64,000 nt of DNA from Ichthyenterobacterium magnum (GCF_003610635.1 NZ_RAQJ01000003.1:62001-126000); one strand, 5' to 3'. Shown: positions 51,233-61,125, counted from the stretch's first letter. Notes: generated by a model not told the origin, from the sequence alone. Numbers and translations: made by a program.

Positions 51233-52774
51233 ATGGATTCTAAGATAAAAGATTTAAATAATAAACTGGCTCAAGCCTATTTAGGTGGCGGACAAGCTAG
51301 AATAGATAAACAACATCAAAAGAAAAAGCTAACTGCACGAGAACGCGTACACTATTTATTAGACGACCATTCTTTTGAAGAGATTGGAGCATTAATAACC
51401 CATAGAACCAAAGACTTTGGTATGGACAAACAAGTCTTTTATGGTGATGGTGTTGTTACAGGTTATGGAACCGTAAATGGTCGTCTGGTTTATGTATTTG
51501 CTCAAGATTTTACTGTATTTGGAGGTTCACTTTCTGAAACTCATGCAGAAAAAATTTGCAAAATTATGGATTTAGCTCTTAAAGTTGGAGCACCATTAAT
51601 TGGTTTAAATGATTCAGGTGGAGCAAGAATTCAAGAAGGTGTTCGTTCTCTAGGTGGTTATGCAGATATTTTTTATAAAAATGTGCAGTCGTCTGGAGTA
51701 ATTCCGCAAATTTCAGCAATTATGGGACCATGTGCTGGTGGTGCTGTTTATTCTCCAGCTATGACAGATTTTACTATCATGGTAGAAGACACAAGTTATA
51801 TGTTTGTTACTGGACCAAATGTTGTAAAAACAGTAACTAATGAAGAAGTAACTAGCGAAGAGCTTGGAGGTGCAAGTACTCACTCAACAAAATCTGGTGT
51901 TGCACATAAAACCTCAACTAATGATGTTGAGTGTTTAGAAGATGTAAAGCAGTTGCTAAGTTATTTACCACAGAACAATACCGAAACGCCTACTCTACTT
52001 CCTTTTAATTTGAAAGATGAAGTAAGAGATAGTTTGTCAAGTATCGTCCCAGATAATGCCAATAAACCTTACGATATGCATGATGTAATCTCGGGTATTA
52101 TTGATGAAGATTCTTTTTATGAAATTCATAAAGATTATGCAGAAAACATACTTGTAGGTTTTGCACGACTTGGAGGAAGAAGTATTGGTATTGTGGCAAA
52201 TCAGCCTATGTTTTTAGCTGGTGTTTTAGATGTTAACAGTTCTAAAAAGGCAGCGCGTTTTGTACGCTTTTGTGATGCTTTTAATATTCCGTTATTGGTA
52301 TTAGAAGATGTGCCTGGATTTTTACCAGGAACAGACCAAGAATGGAATGGCATTATTGTTCATGGTGCTAAATTATTATATGCTTTAAGTGAGGCAACTG
52401 TACCAAGAGTAACAGTTATTACTCGTAAAGCTTATGGTGGTGCCTATGATGTAATGAACTCAAAACATATAGGCGCAGACATGAATTTTGCTTGGCCTAG
52501 TGCAGAAATTGCAGTTATGGGAGCTAAAGGCGCAGCAGAAATTATCTTTAAACGTGAGATTAATGCAGCAGAAGACAAAGATGCAAAATGGAAAGAGAAA
52601 GAAGCAGAATATGCAGACTTGTTTGCTAATCCTTATAGCGCTGCGGAACGTGGATTTATTGATGAAGTTATTTTACCTAAAAATACGAGACGTAAATTGA
52701 TAAAAGCTTTCTCTATGTTAGAAGACAAACATGTAGACAGACCAAAACGTAAACATGGTAATATTCCTTTGTAA
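51233..52774 (+). CDS. Acyl-CoA carboxylase carboxyltransferase subunit
   Basis: A 513-residue carboxyltransferase (crotonase-fold, fused alpha/beta halves) that passes CO2 from biotin to the acyl-CoA. The landmarks are [21 protein letters not shown], the first oxyanion region [55 protein letters not shown] and the second half [29 protein letters not shown] and [25 protein letters not shown]. The size and the DVPGFLPG segment fit propionyl-CoA carboxylase beta (PccB). With the two preceding genes it completes a three-subunit enzyme of odd-chain fatty acid and branched amino acid breakdown. Confidence 0.95.
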   Translation: MDSKIKDLNNKLAQAYLGGGQARIDKQHQKKKLTARERVHYLLDDHSFEEIGALITHRTKDFGMDKQVFYGDGVVTGYGTVNGRLVYVFAQDFTVFGGSLSETHAEKICKIMDLALKVGAPLIGLNDSGGARIQEGVRSLGGYADIFYKNVQSSGVIPQISAIMGPCAGGAVYSPAMTDFTIMVEDTSYMFVTGPNVVKTVTNEEVTSEELGGASTHSTKSGVAHKTSTNDVECLEDVKQLLSYLPQNNTETPTLLPFNLKDEVRDSLSSIVPDNANKPYDMHDVISGIIDEDSFYEIHKDYAENILVGFARLGGRSIGIVANQPMFLAGVLDVNSSKKAARFVRFCDAFNIPLLVLEDVPGFLPGTDQEWNGIIVHGAKLLYALSEATVPRVTVITRKAYGGAYDVMNSKHIGADMNFAWPSAEIAVMGAKGAAEIIFKREINAAEDKDAKWKEKEAEYADLFANPYSAAERGFIDEVILPKNTRRKLIKAFSMLEDKHVDRPKRKHGNIPL

Positions 52775-52806
52775 CTAACAAAGTATTCATTTAGCTATTT
52801 ATTACT

Positions 52807-53421
52807 CTAGTTGGTTTTTATAATTTGTGAGTTGTACATAAAGGTATCTTGCCATTTTTTAAATCGTGAATCAAATGTTGTTGAAAACACTACATATTGA
52901 CATTTACCTATGCTTTCAGCAATACGAGATACTTCAGAAAAACCATTTCCTTTAAATAAAAACTCTGCGTCTTCAACAATACATAATTGCATTTCACTAA
53001 CATGAATACCGTTTAAGAAAAAAAGCTTGTTTAATCGTTTTGGCGTAGCAATAACAATATCTACACCTACATATATTTCATCGCGTTGCGCATCAATAGT
53101 TCGTTCTTCATAAGCGCAATACACTCGCAAATCTGTCTGGTTTGTAAAGGTTTTAAATTCGTTCTCTAAATCTAAAGCAGATTGCTTGTCTTTAACTATT
53201 ATTAAAGCACGAGGAGAATCGCCAAACGCAATTCCTTTAAGTTTTTGAATTACACTAATAACTAAAGTTGTTGTTTTTCCAGAACCCGTTTGAGCAATAC
53301 CAAAAAGATTAGCACCACCTTTAATTTTTGACAATGCTTGTTTTTGAAATGCTAAAGGCGTTTCAAAACCTTTACGTTTGAGTGCATCGTTTAAAGGTTC
53401 TATTAGTTTTTTAAAAGACAT
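52807..53421 (-). CDS. Single-domain DEAD-box-like protein
   Basis: A 204-residue protein covering only the first RecA-like domain of a DEAD-box RNA helicase. It has the Q-motif region (ETPLAFQKQALSKI), Walker A AQTGSGKT at 43-50, an RALIIV motif Ia, IVIATPKRL (motif Ib), VEDAE in place of DEAD (motif II) and a motif III of STT. The second RecA domain with motifs IV-VI is missing, and the stop is natural, followed by only 32 bases to the next gene. It may be a regulatory ATPase or a fixed degenerate form; similar short proteins occur in related bacteria, as far as I remember. Helicase activity is unlikely. Confidence 0.8.
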   Translation of the reverse strand: MSFKKLIEPLNDALKRKGFETPLAFQKQALSKIKGGANLFGIAQTGSGKTTTLVISVIQKLKGIAFGDSPRALIIVKDKQSALDLENEFKTFTNQTDLRVYCAYEERTIDAQRDEIYVGVDIVIATPKRLNKLFFLNGIHVSEMQLCIVEDAEFLFKGNGFSEVSRIAESIGKCQYVVFSTTFDSRFKKWQDTFMYNSQIIKTN

Positions 53422-53468
53422 AATTAGATTTATAATACGAGGCGAAGATAATGATATAAGACCTATGC

Positions 53469-54023
53469 TTAGTTATTATAACTAAAAACTCTTCCGTAAT
53501 AGTTTAAATCTACAATTTCGCCTTTAGTCGTTTTATAATCGCTTCTTATAGAACCTTCTAATTCAAAATTATTTTTTAAAGCAACATGAATACTACCTTC
53601 ATTTTTACTACCAACACGACATAGTAACTTTCTAAACTTATAGGCGACAGTTAAATACTCTACTACATGTTTTAAAGCTTTTGAAATAACACCTTGACCT
53701 TCATAGTTTATATCAATAAAATAACCCAATTCAGCTTTTGGGACATTCCAATCGATGTTTTTAACATCAACCAGACCAATAAATGTGTTGGTATTAATAT
53801 CTATAATTAGGTAAGGAAAGTAGCTTTTATCCTTTATACGTTGTTGAATTTCTTTGCAATAACCAATAGTATCTTTAAGTGTTTTGGTTTTAGATACAGT
53901 TCCTGCAAAAAAATCTTCAAGACGCGCTCTGTTGCTATCTATTAAATTAAAAAAGGCTTCGCCTTGATTAGGTTTTAATACATCTATTTTAAAATGCCTG
54001 AAAGCAATATTGAGACTACACAT
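53469..54023 (-). CDS. GNAT family acetyltransferase (RimJ/RimL-like)
   Basis: A 184-residue acetyltransferase related to RimJ/RimL and other protein N-acetyltransferases: N-terminal FRHFKIDVLKPNQGEAFFNLIDSNRARLEDFFAG, LGYFIDINYEGQGVISKALKHVVEYLTVAYKFRKLLCRVGSKNEGSIHVALKNNFELEGSIR with the acetyl-CoA loop in YEGQGVIS, and the typical end LNYYGRVFSYNN. Its start overlaps the end of the DinB-like gene by eight bases, indicating one operon of GNAT, DinB-like protein and the hypothetical gene at 54475. Confidence 0.88.
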   Translation of the reverse strand: MCSLNIAFRHFKIDVLKPNQGEAFFNLIDSNRARLEDFFAGTVSKTKTLKDTIGYCKEIQQRIKDKSYFPYLIIDINTNTFIGLVDVKNIDWNVPKAELGYFIDINYEGQGVISKALKHVVEYLTVAYKFRKLLCRVGSKNEGSIHVALKNNFELEGSIRSDYKTTKGEIVDLNYYGRVFSYNN

Positions 54024-54462
54024 CTAATAAACGTCTGTGATAATTAATTTGCCCTAAATGATATGAAAGATGCGTCGTTAAATGCACTAGAAAATATTCT
54101 GTAGTCATATAATCTTCAAAAGAACGTCTTTTATATTCTTTTTGTAAATCTTCAGAAGACAAGCTTTTTAAGGCTTTAGTGATTACATGAATTGTATCAT
54201 CTATTTGCTCTAAAATAGTATCTCTTGGTATGTTTTTTAAAGAAAACTCTAAATCTCGTTCTCTTATATAGCCAGTCTTTCCTATTGTGGCTCCAATAAA
54301 ATGATTAAGATTACCTACAAGATGTAATGCCAAATTACCAGCTGAGTTAGATATATTCTCAGTAGTCATCCATATTGTAGACTCATCATTATATGTTTGA
54401 ATTTCTATTTTAAGTTTATTTAAATCTCTTGTAAATAATTTGATTAATGTTTGATTAAGCAT
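54016..54462 (-). CDS. DinB-like protein, short form
   Basis: A 148-residue four-helix-bundle protein: LNQTLIKLFTRDLNKLKIEIQTY, NSAGNLALHLVGNLNHFIGATIG and the C-terminal YFLVHLTTHLSYHLGQINYHRRLL. Histidines in HLVGNLNHF, HLTTHLSYHLGQ line up with the DinB/DUF1572 metal site. The substrate is unknown. It is the middle gene of a small operon with the hypothetical gene at 54475 (12-base gap) and the GNAT gene (eight-base overlap), and is a paralogue of the DUF1572 protein at 11688. Confidence 0.85.
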   Translation of the reverse strand: MLNQTLIKLFTRDLNKLKIEIQTYNDESTIWMTTENISNSAGNLALHLVGNLNHFIGATIGKTGYIRERDLEFSLKNIPRDTILEQIDDTIHVITKALKSLSSEDLQKEYKRRSFEDYMTTEYFLVHLTTHLSYHLGQINYHRRLLDV

Positions 54463-54474
54463 TGCTCTGTAATA

Positions 54475-54888
54475 TTAGTTAAATGGTAACTTATCTGGCT
54501 CTAAAAAAGAAGATTTTGCAATTTCAGAATTAAAAACATCAATATTATAATGTTGTGCTAACACATCTTTAAAATTGGTTTTTAATCTAGGAAACTCTTC
54601 AATAAAGCTTTTGAAGTTTTCAGAATTAGATTTCAAATAAAAATGATATACAGCTTTTACTGCTGCAACAGTTACTGTTTCATTATACTTTTCTCTAGCT
54701 CCTAAATGAGTAACAAATTTAATTAATTGCTCCCTTAGTTGAGCTATTGCATAATCAATATTATTATTTTTAATATAAATCCAAGCAATGCGTAAATGCG
54801 CTTCGTGAGAAAATAATTTTGGGTCTAAAATTATGTTTTCAAATTGATAAACAAAGTCTTGGTCACTTAATTGATAATGCGCTTCCAT
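54475..54888 (-). CDS. Conserved hypothetical helical protein
   Basis: A 137-residue soluble protein, all alpha: DQDFVYQFENIILDPKLFSHEAHLRIAWIYIKNNNIDYAIAQLREQLIKFVTHLGAREKYNETVTVAAVKAVYHFYLKS. The segments FSHEAHLRIAW and KYNETVTVAAVKAVYHF carry histidines, glutamates and a threonine pair that could form a metal site. I do not recognise a named family and assign no function. It leads the operon with the short DinB-like and GNAT genes. On the minus strand a TACTTTTA box lies just five bases upstream of its start, suggesting a leaderless message. Confidence 0.7.
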   Translation of the reverse strand: MEAHYQLSDQDFVYQFENIILDPKLFSHEAHLRIAWIYIKNNNIDYAIAQLREQLIKFVTHLGAREKYNETVTVAAVKAVYHFYLKSNSENFKSFIEEFPRLKTNFKDVLAQHYNIDVFNSEIAKSSFLEPDKLPFN

Positions 54889-54892
54889 ACCA

Positions 54893-54922
54893 TAAAAGTA
54901 GAAAATAATTAGCTTACTTTTG
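54893..54922. promoter_or_regulatory. Two divergent -7 boxes next to start codons
   Basis: Plus strand TACTTTTG (54915-54922) lies four bases before the MFS start at 54927; minus strand TACTTTTA (54900-54893) lies four bases before the start at 54888. Both would place the transcription start at or near the start codon. Confidence 0.4.
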
Positions 54923-54926
54923 CGTG

Positions 54927-56120
54927 ATGCAAAACAAACCCACGTTTAAGCTTGAATTTGTTGCCTTAATAGCAGCATTAATGTCTATAGTTGCGCTATC
55001 TATTGATGCTTTACTACCAGCGCTTCCTGAAATTGGTGATGCTTTAGGTGTAATAAACATTAGCAATAACCAAAAACTAATAACCATGATTTTTTTAGGA
55101 TTAGGTTTTGGTCAGCTTGTATTTGGACCTTTATCTGATAGTTTTGGAAGAAAACCAATTGTTTATGCTGGGTTTATAATTTTTGTGATTGCCAGTATTA
55201 TTTGTGTAACCACAAAAAGCTTTGAAGTCATGCTTATTGGACGCATTCTGCAAGGTATTGGATTATCGTCACCTAGAACAATAGCCATTGCTATGATTAG
55301 AGATAGCTATAGTGGTGATTATATGGCTAAAATATTATCGATAGTTGTGATGTTTTTTATTTTGGTGCCAATTATAGCACCAACTTTTGGTCAATTACTA
55401 TTAAGTTCTTTTAATTGGCAGGCCATTTTTAATGCCAACCTATTATTTGGTTTACTTATTATTATTTGGTTTTGGAAACGACAACCAGAAACATTAGAAA
55501 AAAAGAAACGTATTAAATTTTCTTCTCGAATTTTTATTGATGGTACTAAAGAATTTTTTATACATAAAGATGCAGTAATTTTTACATTTATATCTGGTTT
55601 TATTACTGGTAGTTTTATGGTTTACCTTAGTACATCGCAACAAATATTTCAAGTACAATATAATCTTGGAGAATTGTTTCCTTATTTCTTTGCAAGCACA
55701 GCAATTGCTGTTGGCGCTGCTACCTTTGCGAATAGCAGATTAGTAATTAGATTTGGTTCGTTTAAAATTGCTTACATAGCAACAATCTGTTATGTTATTG
55801 TTTCTGTATTATATGTTTTGTTGTTTTTTTCTGGAAAGAACCCAAGTATAGGTGTTTTAATTAGCTTCTTCTTATTGCAATTTTTTGCTATTGGTTTTCT
55901 TTTCGGGAATCTTAGATCACTAGCTATGGAACCATTAGGTCATATTGCAGGTATTGGCGCAGCAATAAATGGATTTATTTCTACAGTTATGGCAGTTCCT
56001 ATTGCAAATTACATAGGTAGTTTTGTAACAGACTCTGTGTTACCGCTTTTTGTTGGGTTTTTGGTTTTTGGAGTATTGTCTTTTCTTTTGCTTTTACGTA
56101 TAAAAGCTATAGCAAACTAA
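54927..56120 (+). CDS. MFS drug efflux transporter, Bcr/CflA family
   Basis: A 397-residue twelve-helix major facilitator. The Bcr/CflA signature is at the N-terminus: LIAALMSIVALSIDALLPALPEIG, followed by LGFGQLVFGPLSDSFGRKPIVYAGF (motif A) and ILQGIGLSSPRTIAIAMIRDSY. Such proteins export antibiotics such as bicyclomycin or small peptides and sulfonamides. I use the ATG at 54927 in place of the GTG one codon upstream. It is divergent from a small operon, with only 38 bases between the start codons. Confidence 0.9.
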   Translation: MQNKPTFKLEFVALIAALMSIVALSIDALLPALPEIGDALGVINISNNQKLITMIFLGLGFGQLVFGPLSDSFGRKPIVYAGFIIFVIASIICVTTKSFEVMLIGRILQGIGLSSPRTIAIAMIRDSYSGDYMAKILSIVVMFFILVPIIAPTFGQLLLSSFNWQAIFNANLLFGLLIIIWFWKRQPETLEKKKRIKFSSRIFIDGTKEFFIHKDAVIFTFISGFITGSFMVYLSTSQQIFQVQYNLGELFPYFFASTAIAVGAATFANSRLVIRFGSFKIAYIATICYVIVSVLYVLLFFSGKNPSIGVLISFFLLQFFAIGFLFGNLRSLAMEPLGHIAGIGAAINGFISTVMAVPIANYIGSFVTDSVLPLFVGFLVFGVLSFLLLLRIKAIAN

Positions 56121-56162
56121 CTCTACACTATTTTAGAGTGGTTAAGTTAAATGATGATATAG

Positions 56163-57488
56163 TTATTTTACCTCATCATAATGGTCATCCCAATTTTTAA
56201 TATTTGGTTCACCTAGCTTACCTACAGATTTAGCAACTAACATAGAAACTGTTGCATCACCGGTAACATTAATTACTGTTCTACACATATCTAAAGGTCT
56301 GTCTACAGCAAAGATTAAAGCTAAACCAATTGGCAATAATTCTGGTGGCAATTCTACAGATTCTAAAACGATGACTAGCATAACCATTCCTGCTCCAGGC
56401 ACGGCAGCACTACCAATAGATGCTAATAAGGCTGTTAAAACTATTGTTAATTGATCGCCAAAGGTTAAATCTAGTCCAAGTGCTTGAAATATAAAAACAG
56501 CAGCTACAGCTTGATATAAACTAGTACCATCCATATTTATAGTTGCTCCAACTGGCAACACAAAACTAGACACTTCTTTATCTACACCAATATGCTCTTC
56601 AACTCTTTCCATAGTAACTGGTAAAGTAGCAGCACTACTACTTGTTGAAAATGCTAATAATTGTGCTGGACTGATTTGCTTTAAAAACCAAAACGGATTC
56701 TTTTTAGCAAATGTTCCAACTAAAACAGTATAAAATACAACCATTAATACTAAGCCTAATACAACAACTCCTGAGTATTGTGCTAATGCTATTAAAATAT
56801 CTGGATCACCAGATGACACTACTACATTTGCTAAGAGCGCAAAAACTGCATAAGGTGCAAAAAGCATAATGAGGTCTACCATTTTTAAAACGACGTCGTT
56901 TAAAGAATCAAAAATATCCTTCATTGGTTTTGCACGCTTCTCTCCTATTAATAACATAGATATGCCTAAAATGATCGCAAAGAAAATCACCTGCAACATA
57001 AGACCATTATTACTCATTGCTTTAAAAGCATTATCAGGAACCATGTCTTCTAAAAATTGTAACGGGCCGCTTTCAACTTGTTTTGTTGCTTCTGCTATTT
57101 TTCCTTTTACACTACTATTCTCTGAATACGTTGTTGTTAATTTTGCAATGGTTTCTTCTGAAACACCATCACCAGGTTGTAAAACATTCACTAAAACTAA
57201 ACCAATAGAAATTGCTATTACAGTTGTCATAATATAAATTCCTATGGTACGTATACCTATGTTTTTAAATTTAGAAATATCTTTTAAATCTGAAATCCCT
57301 TTTATTAAAGATGCTAGAATTAACGGAACAGCAATTAACTTTAAGAGTTTTACAAAAATGGACCCAAATGGCTTAATCCAATCTGAAATAAAACCTTTTC
57401 CTCCATCGATTTGCAACATGATATAACCAAAAATGATTCCTAGAACCATTCCAATCAATATTTTCCAATGTAGTGCTAGTTTTTTCAT
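56163..57488 (-). CDS. Dicarboxylate/amino acid:cation symporter (DAACS)
   Basis: A 441-residue membrane symporter of the GltP/DctA/SstT family that imports glutamate, aspartate or C4-dicarboxylates with H+ or Na+. The binding region is clear: the serine-rich hairpin AFSTSSSAATLPVTMERVEE (about 277-296), the NMDGTSLYQAVAAVFIFQALG helix (TM7), the second hairpin SIGSAAVPGAGMVMLVIVL and DRPLDMCRTVINVTGDAT (TM8). An insertion of about 50 residues in the loop near 110-160 (TTTYSENSSVKGKIAEATKQ) is longer than in E. coli GltP. It stands alone. Confidence 0.93.
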   Translation of the reverse strand: MKKLALHWKILIGMVLGIIFGYIMLQIDGGKGFISDWIKPFGSIFVKLLKLIAVPLILASLIKGISDLKDISKFKNIGIRTIGIYIMTTVIAISIGLVLVNVLQPGDGVSEETIAKLTTTYSENSSVKGKIAEATKQVESGPLQFLEDMVPDNAFKAMSNNGLMLQVIFFAIILGISMLLIGEKRAKPMKDIFDSLNDVVLKMVDLIMLFAPYAVFALLANVVVSSGDPDILIALAQYSGVVVLGLVLMVVFYTVLVGTFAKKNPFWFLKQISPAQLLAFSTSSSAATLPVTMERVEEHIGVDKEVSSFVLPVGATINMDGTSLYQAVAAVFIFQALGLDLTFGDQLTIVLTALLASIGSAAVPGAGMVMLVIVLESVELPPELLPIGLALIFAVDRPLDMCRTVINVTGDATVSMLVAKSVGKLGEPNIKNWDDHYDEVK

Positions 57489-57602
57489 GTTAATTCCGTT
57501 CTTAAGTTTAGTTAGTTAATACGTATATGCTCACAAGTTAAATAATAGTTTCAGTTATTCAATTATTTAAAAAACATTTTTAAGAGTCAAATTATACTTA
57601 AT

Positions 57603-57632
57603 AAAAAAGAGCGACTATTTAGTCGTTCTTCT
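57603..57632 (-). terminator. Terminator downstream of acs
   Basis: AAGAGCGACTA (57607-57617) pairs with TAGTCGTTCTT (57620-57630), one G-T pair, with a plus-strand A tract on the left. It lies about 130 bases beyond the acs stop, so the acs message has a long 3' end. Confidence 0.75.
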
Positions 57633-57764
57633 TTAATTTGGTTCAGTTCTTTCAAAATAAAGTTTAATATTTTATAATAACTTTTTACTTACAATTCCTG
57701 TATCTGTTTAAATTTTATAATATTACTACTTTCAACTATGTTTTTCACTTGTATTATAAAAATG

Positions 57765-59705
57765 TTAAATTGCATCATCAATAATGCTTTGTACAACTTC
57801 TGGATTTAATAGTGTACTTGTATCTCCTAAATTAGTAGTGTCATTATGAGCTATTTTACGCAAAATACGTCTCATAATTTTTCCACTACGTGTTTTAGGT
57901 AAACCTTGAGTAAACTGAATTTTATCTGGTTTTGCAATAGGACCAATAGTATCTGCTACTTTTTGTCGTATAGACTGTAGCAATTCATCTGATGCTGTAT
58001 AACCATCATATAAAATAACATAAGCATATAATGCATTGCCTTTAATGTCGTGAGGAAAACCAACTACAGCACTTTCAACTACCGCTTCATGTTCATTAAT
58101 GGCATTTTCTATTGGAGCAGTTCCTAAGTTATGTCCAGAAACTATAATAACATCATCTACTCGACCAGTTATTCTATAATCTCCAACCTCATCTCTTAAA
58201 GCACCATCTCCTGGGAAATACTTACCTTTATAAGCTGAAAAATACACGTTTTTATAACGTTCATGATTACCATAAATAGTTCTTGCAATTGATGGCCAAG
58301 GAAACTTAATAGCTAGTATGCCTTGTGCTGGATTGCCAACTATTTCTTCTCCGTTTTCATCTAATAAAACAGGCTGTATGCCTGGCAGTGGTAAAGTTGC
58401 ATAAGTAGCCTTACTTCTTGTTACTCCAGCTAATGATGAAATCATAATTCCTCCTGTTTCAGTTTGCCACCATGTATCTACTATTGGGCATTTTCCTTTA
58501 CCTACATAATCGTTATACCAATTCCATGCTTCGTCATTTATTGGCTCTCCAACTGTTCCTAATGTTTTTAAATGCTTTAAATTGTAATTTTCAGCCAAAT
58601 TTATAGGATGCTTAGCCAATGCTCTAATTGCTGTTGGAGCAGTATAAAATTGATTTACTTTATGTTTTTCACAAATTTCCCAAAAACGCCCGTAATCTGG
58701 ATAACTTGGTACACCTTCAAACATCACAGTTGTTGCACCATTTGCTAACGGTCCGTATACAATATAACTATGTCCCGTAATCCAACCTATATCTGCGGTA
58801 CACCAATACACATCTGGACCTCCGGCACGTGTTGCCTCTCTTCCTAAAGTTACAGCTCTACTAGATCTATATTGAAAAACATTTCTAAACGTATAAGCAG
58901 TATATACCATATAACCGCCACAAGTATGAACCATGCCTTTAGGTTTACCTGTAGATCCTGATGTATAAAGAATGAAAAGCATGTCTTCGGCATCCATAAT
59001 TTCTACAGGGCAATTATCATCTACCTTACTTAATTCTTCATGCCACCAAACTTGATTAGCTTGCATTATAACTTCTGAATTGGTTCTATTTAAAACAATT
59101 GTTTTTTCTATTGAAGGGCATGTTTTTAAAGCATCATCTGCAATTGATTTTAATGGTGTTATTTTATCACCTCTAAAACCACCATCGGCTGTTAATAAGA
59201 CTTTACAAGCTGCATCATTTATTCTAGCAGATAAAGCCGCAGCTGAAAATCCGGCAAAAACAACAGAATGTACTGCACCTATTCTCGCACATGCTAAAAC
59301 AGCAAATGTGAGTTCTGGAACCATAGGCATATAAATGCACACGCGATCTCCTTTTTTTACATTATTAGCTTTTAAAACATTAGCAAACTGACATACTTTA
59401 CTATGCAAGGCTTTATAAGTGAAATATTGAGCTGCATCATTTGGATTATTAGGTTCAAAAATAAGAGCGGTTTGATTTGCTCGTTTTTCAAGATGGCGAT
59501 CTAAACAATTTTCTGTAATATTAAGTTGTCCACCTTGAAACCATTTAACTTCAGGTTTTGTAAAGTCCCATTCTAACGTTTTAGTCCATTTTTTTCTCCA
59601 TACAAATGACGATGCTATCTCATCCCAAAAAGCTTCAGGTTCTTCTATACTACGTTTATATGCTTTTTGATATGCTGGATAAGAGTTTATTTGAAATCTG
59701 TGCAT
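57765..59705 (-). CDS. acs: Acetate--CoA ligase (acetyl-CoA synthetase)
   Basis: Activates acetate with ATP and CoA to acetyl-CoA. The 646 residues contain the AMP-binding signature YTSGSTGKPKGMVHT, the P-loop-like VGEPINDEAWNWY and VDTWWQTETGGIMIS motifs, and the end PKTRSGKIMRRILRKIA, where the lysine is the site acetylated in Acs enzymes. The N-terminus MHRFQINSYPAYQKAYKRSIEEPEAFWDEIASSFVWRKKW is normal. It lies 49 bases downstream of an alanine/glycine symporter on the same strand; both feed carbon into the cycle but an operon is not proven. Confidence 0.96.
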   Translation of the reverse strand: MHRFQINSYPAYQKAYKRSIEEPEAFWDEIASSFVWRKKWTKTLEWDFTKPEVKWFQGGQLNITENCLDRHLEKRANQTALIFEPNNPNDAAQYFTYKALHSKVCQFANVLKANNVKKGDRVCIYMPMVPELTFAVLACARIGAVHSVVFAGFSAAALSARINDAACKVLLTADGGFRGDKITPLKSIADDALKTCPSIEKTIVLNRTNSEVIMQANQVWWHEELSKVDDNCPVEIMDAEDMLFILYTSGSTGKPKGMVHTCGGYMVYTAYTFRNVFQYRSSRAVTLGREATRAGGPDVYWCTADIGWITGHSYIVYGPLANGATTVMFEGVPSYPDYGRFWEICEKHKVNQFYTAPTAIRALAKHPINLAENYNLKHLKTLGTVGEPINDEAWNWYNDYVGKGKCPIVDTWWQTETGGIMISSLAGVTRSKATYATLPLPGIQPVLLDENGEEIVGNPAQGILAIKFPWPSIARTIYGNHERYKNVYFSAYKGKYFPGDGALRDEVGDYRITGRVDDVIIVSGHNLGTAPIENAINEHEAVVESAVVGFPHDIKGNALYAYVILYDGYTASDELLQSIRQKVADTIGPIAKPDKIQFTQGLPKTRSGKIMRRILRKIAHNDTTNLGDTSTLLNPEVVQSIIDDAI

Positions 59706-59754
59706 GAATGTGTATTAAAATATTACAATTATTTACTGTACTAAAATACAAACT

Positions 59755-61125
59755 TTAACGCAAATTTTTTCGAGTATAAGCTTTAATTTCTTTCAATACT
59801 TTTGGTGCCAAAATAAGTGTAGCTAACATTGTAGGAATTGCCATTAAGGCAAATACGCCATCTATTAAATTAAGCATTAGGCTAAAAGGTGTTGTTGCAG
59901 CAAGAATGATACTCAAAACATATATATAACTATAGTAGTGTTTTTTATCTGCTCCAATTAAAAATGATAAACATTTAGTGCCATAATACGAATATGAAAA
60001 CAGTGACGAAATGCTAAAAATAAAGACACAAAGCATAAGTAAATAAGGCCCAATTGTAGGCATTGTTTCTCTAAAAGCGGAAGCAGTTAAACTAACACCA
60101 TTATTGCCTGTTGTTTCCCAAACTCCTGTCACTAAAATCGCTAAGGCAGTTAATGTACAAACGACTAAGGTATCTATTGCTGGTCCTAACATAGCTACTA
60201 ATCCTTCACGAACTGGCTCGTTGGTTTTTGCTGCTCCATGAGCTAAAGGTGCTGTTCCTATTCCTGCTTCATTAGAGAATGCACCGCGACGAATACCATG
60301 CAAAATTAATGCTCCAAGCACACCACCTAACATTGGATCTCCTTTATAGTTTTCGGCAGAGAATGCATCTGTAATCAGCATAAGAAAGTATTTTGGAACT
60401 ACTTCATAATTAGATACAAGTATAATCATGACAAACACAAAATAAAGCAATACCATAGAAGGCACCATTTTACTTGCTGTACTACTAATACGTTTTAATC
60501 CACCAAACATTACTACTGACGTTAAAACGACTAAAACAATGGCTATAGTTAGATTAGAAACAAAACTGACTTCTACCCCATTTGGAACTAATATAATATC
60601 ATTAATTGCTTGGGTTAACTGGTTAACATTAACAACAGGAAGTGCTCCAATCATGCCAAAAACACTAAACATAACTGCTAAAGGTTTCCATGATTTCCCT
60701 AAGCCTTCCATTATAAAATACATTGGTCCACCTTGCAATACATCATCGCTATCTTTACCTCTATACATAATTGCAAGTGTAGATGTAAAAAATTTAGTGC
60801 TCATACCTACAATGGCACTTACCCACATCCAAAACATTGCTCCTGGACCGCCAATAGAAATGGCAACTGCAACTCCAGCAATATTTCCCATACCTATTGT
60901 AGATGACAAGGCTGTTGTTAAAGCTTGAAAATGGGTGATTTGTCCAGAATCGTTAGGATTGTCATATTTACCACGTAAAATTTGAATGGCATGACCTAGG
61001 TATCTAAAAGGTAAAAACTTTGAATAAATAAGAAGAAATATTCCGCCACCAATTAATAGAATTACTAAAGGTAATCCCCAAACAAATGAGGAAAAATCTG
61101 CAATAAATTCATTTAAAGTATTCAT
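59755..61125 (-). CDS. Alanine/glycine:cation symporter (AGCS family)
   Basis: A 456-residue Na+/alanine or glycine symporter with about eleven helices. The AGCS signature is clear: HFQALTTALSSTIGMGNIAGVAVAISIGGPGAMFWMWVSAIVGMSTKFFTSTLAIMYRGKD, with the small-residue binding helix, then GGPMYFIMEGLG, IRRGAFSNEAGIGTAPLAHGAAKTNEPVREGLVAMLGPAIDT and FSYSYYGTKCLSFLIG. It is preceded by a plain 104-base gap and followed by acs. Confidence 0.94.
   Translation of the reverse strand: MNTLNEFIADFSSFVWGLPLVILLIGGGIFLLIYSKFLPFRYLGHAIQILRGKYDNPNDSGQITHFQALTTALSSTIGMGNIAGVAVAISIGGPGAMFWMWVSAIVGMSTKFFTSTLAIMYRGKDSDDVLQGGPMYFIMEGLGKSWKPLAVMFSVFGMIGALPVVNVNQLTQAINDIILVPNGVEVSFVSNLTIAIVLVVLTSVVMFGGLKRISSTASKMVPSMVLLYFVFVMIILVSNYEVVPKYFLMLITDAFSAENYKGDPMLGGVLGALILHGIRRGAFSNEAGIGTAPLAHGAAKTNEPVREGLVAMLGPAIDTLVVCTLTALAILVTGVWETTGNNGVSLTASAFRETMPTIGPYLLMLCVFIFSISSLFSYSYYGTKCLSFLIGADKKHYYSYIYVLSIILAATTPFSLMLNLIDGVFALMAIPTMLATLILAPKVLKEIKAYTRKNLR

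Noticed and set aside
52807-53421. The helicase-like gene as a pseudogene
   Set aside because: The frame is intact, Walker A is kept and no remnant of the second RecA domain lies downstream.
56118-56148. Small hairpin ACTCT/AGAGT between the MFS and DAACS genes
   Set aside because: The stem is only five bases and no T tract follows, so it is not called a terminator.
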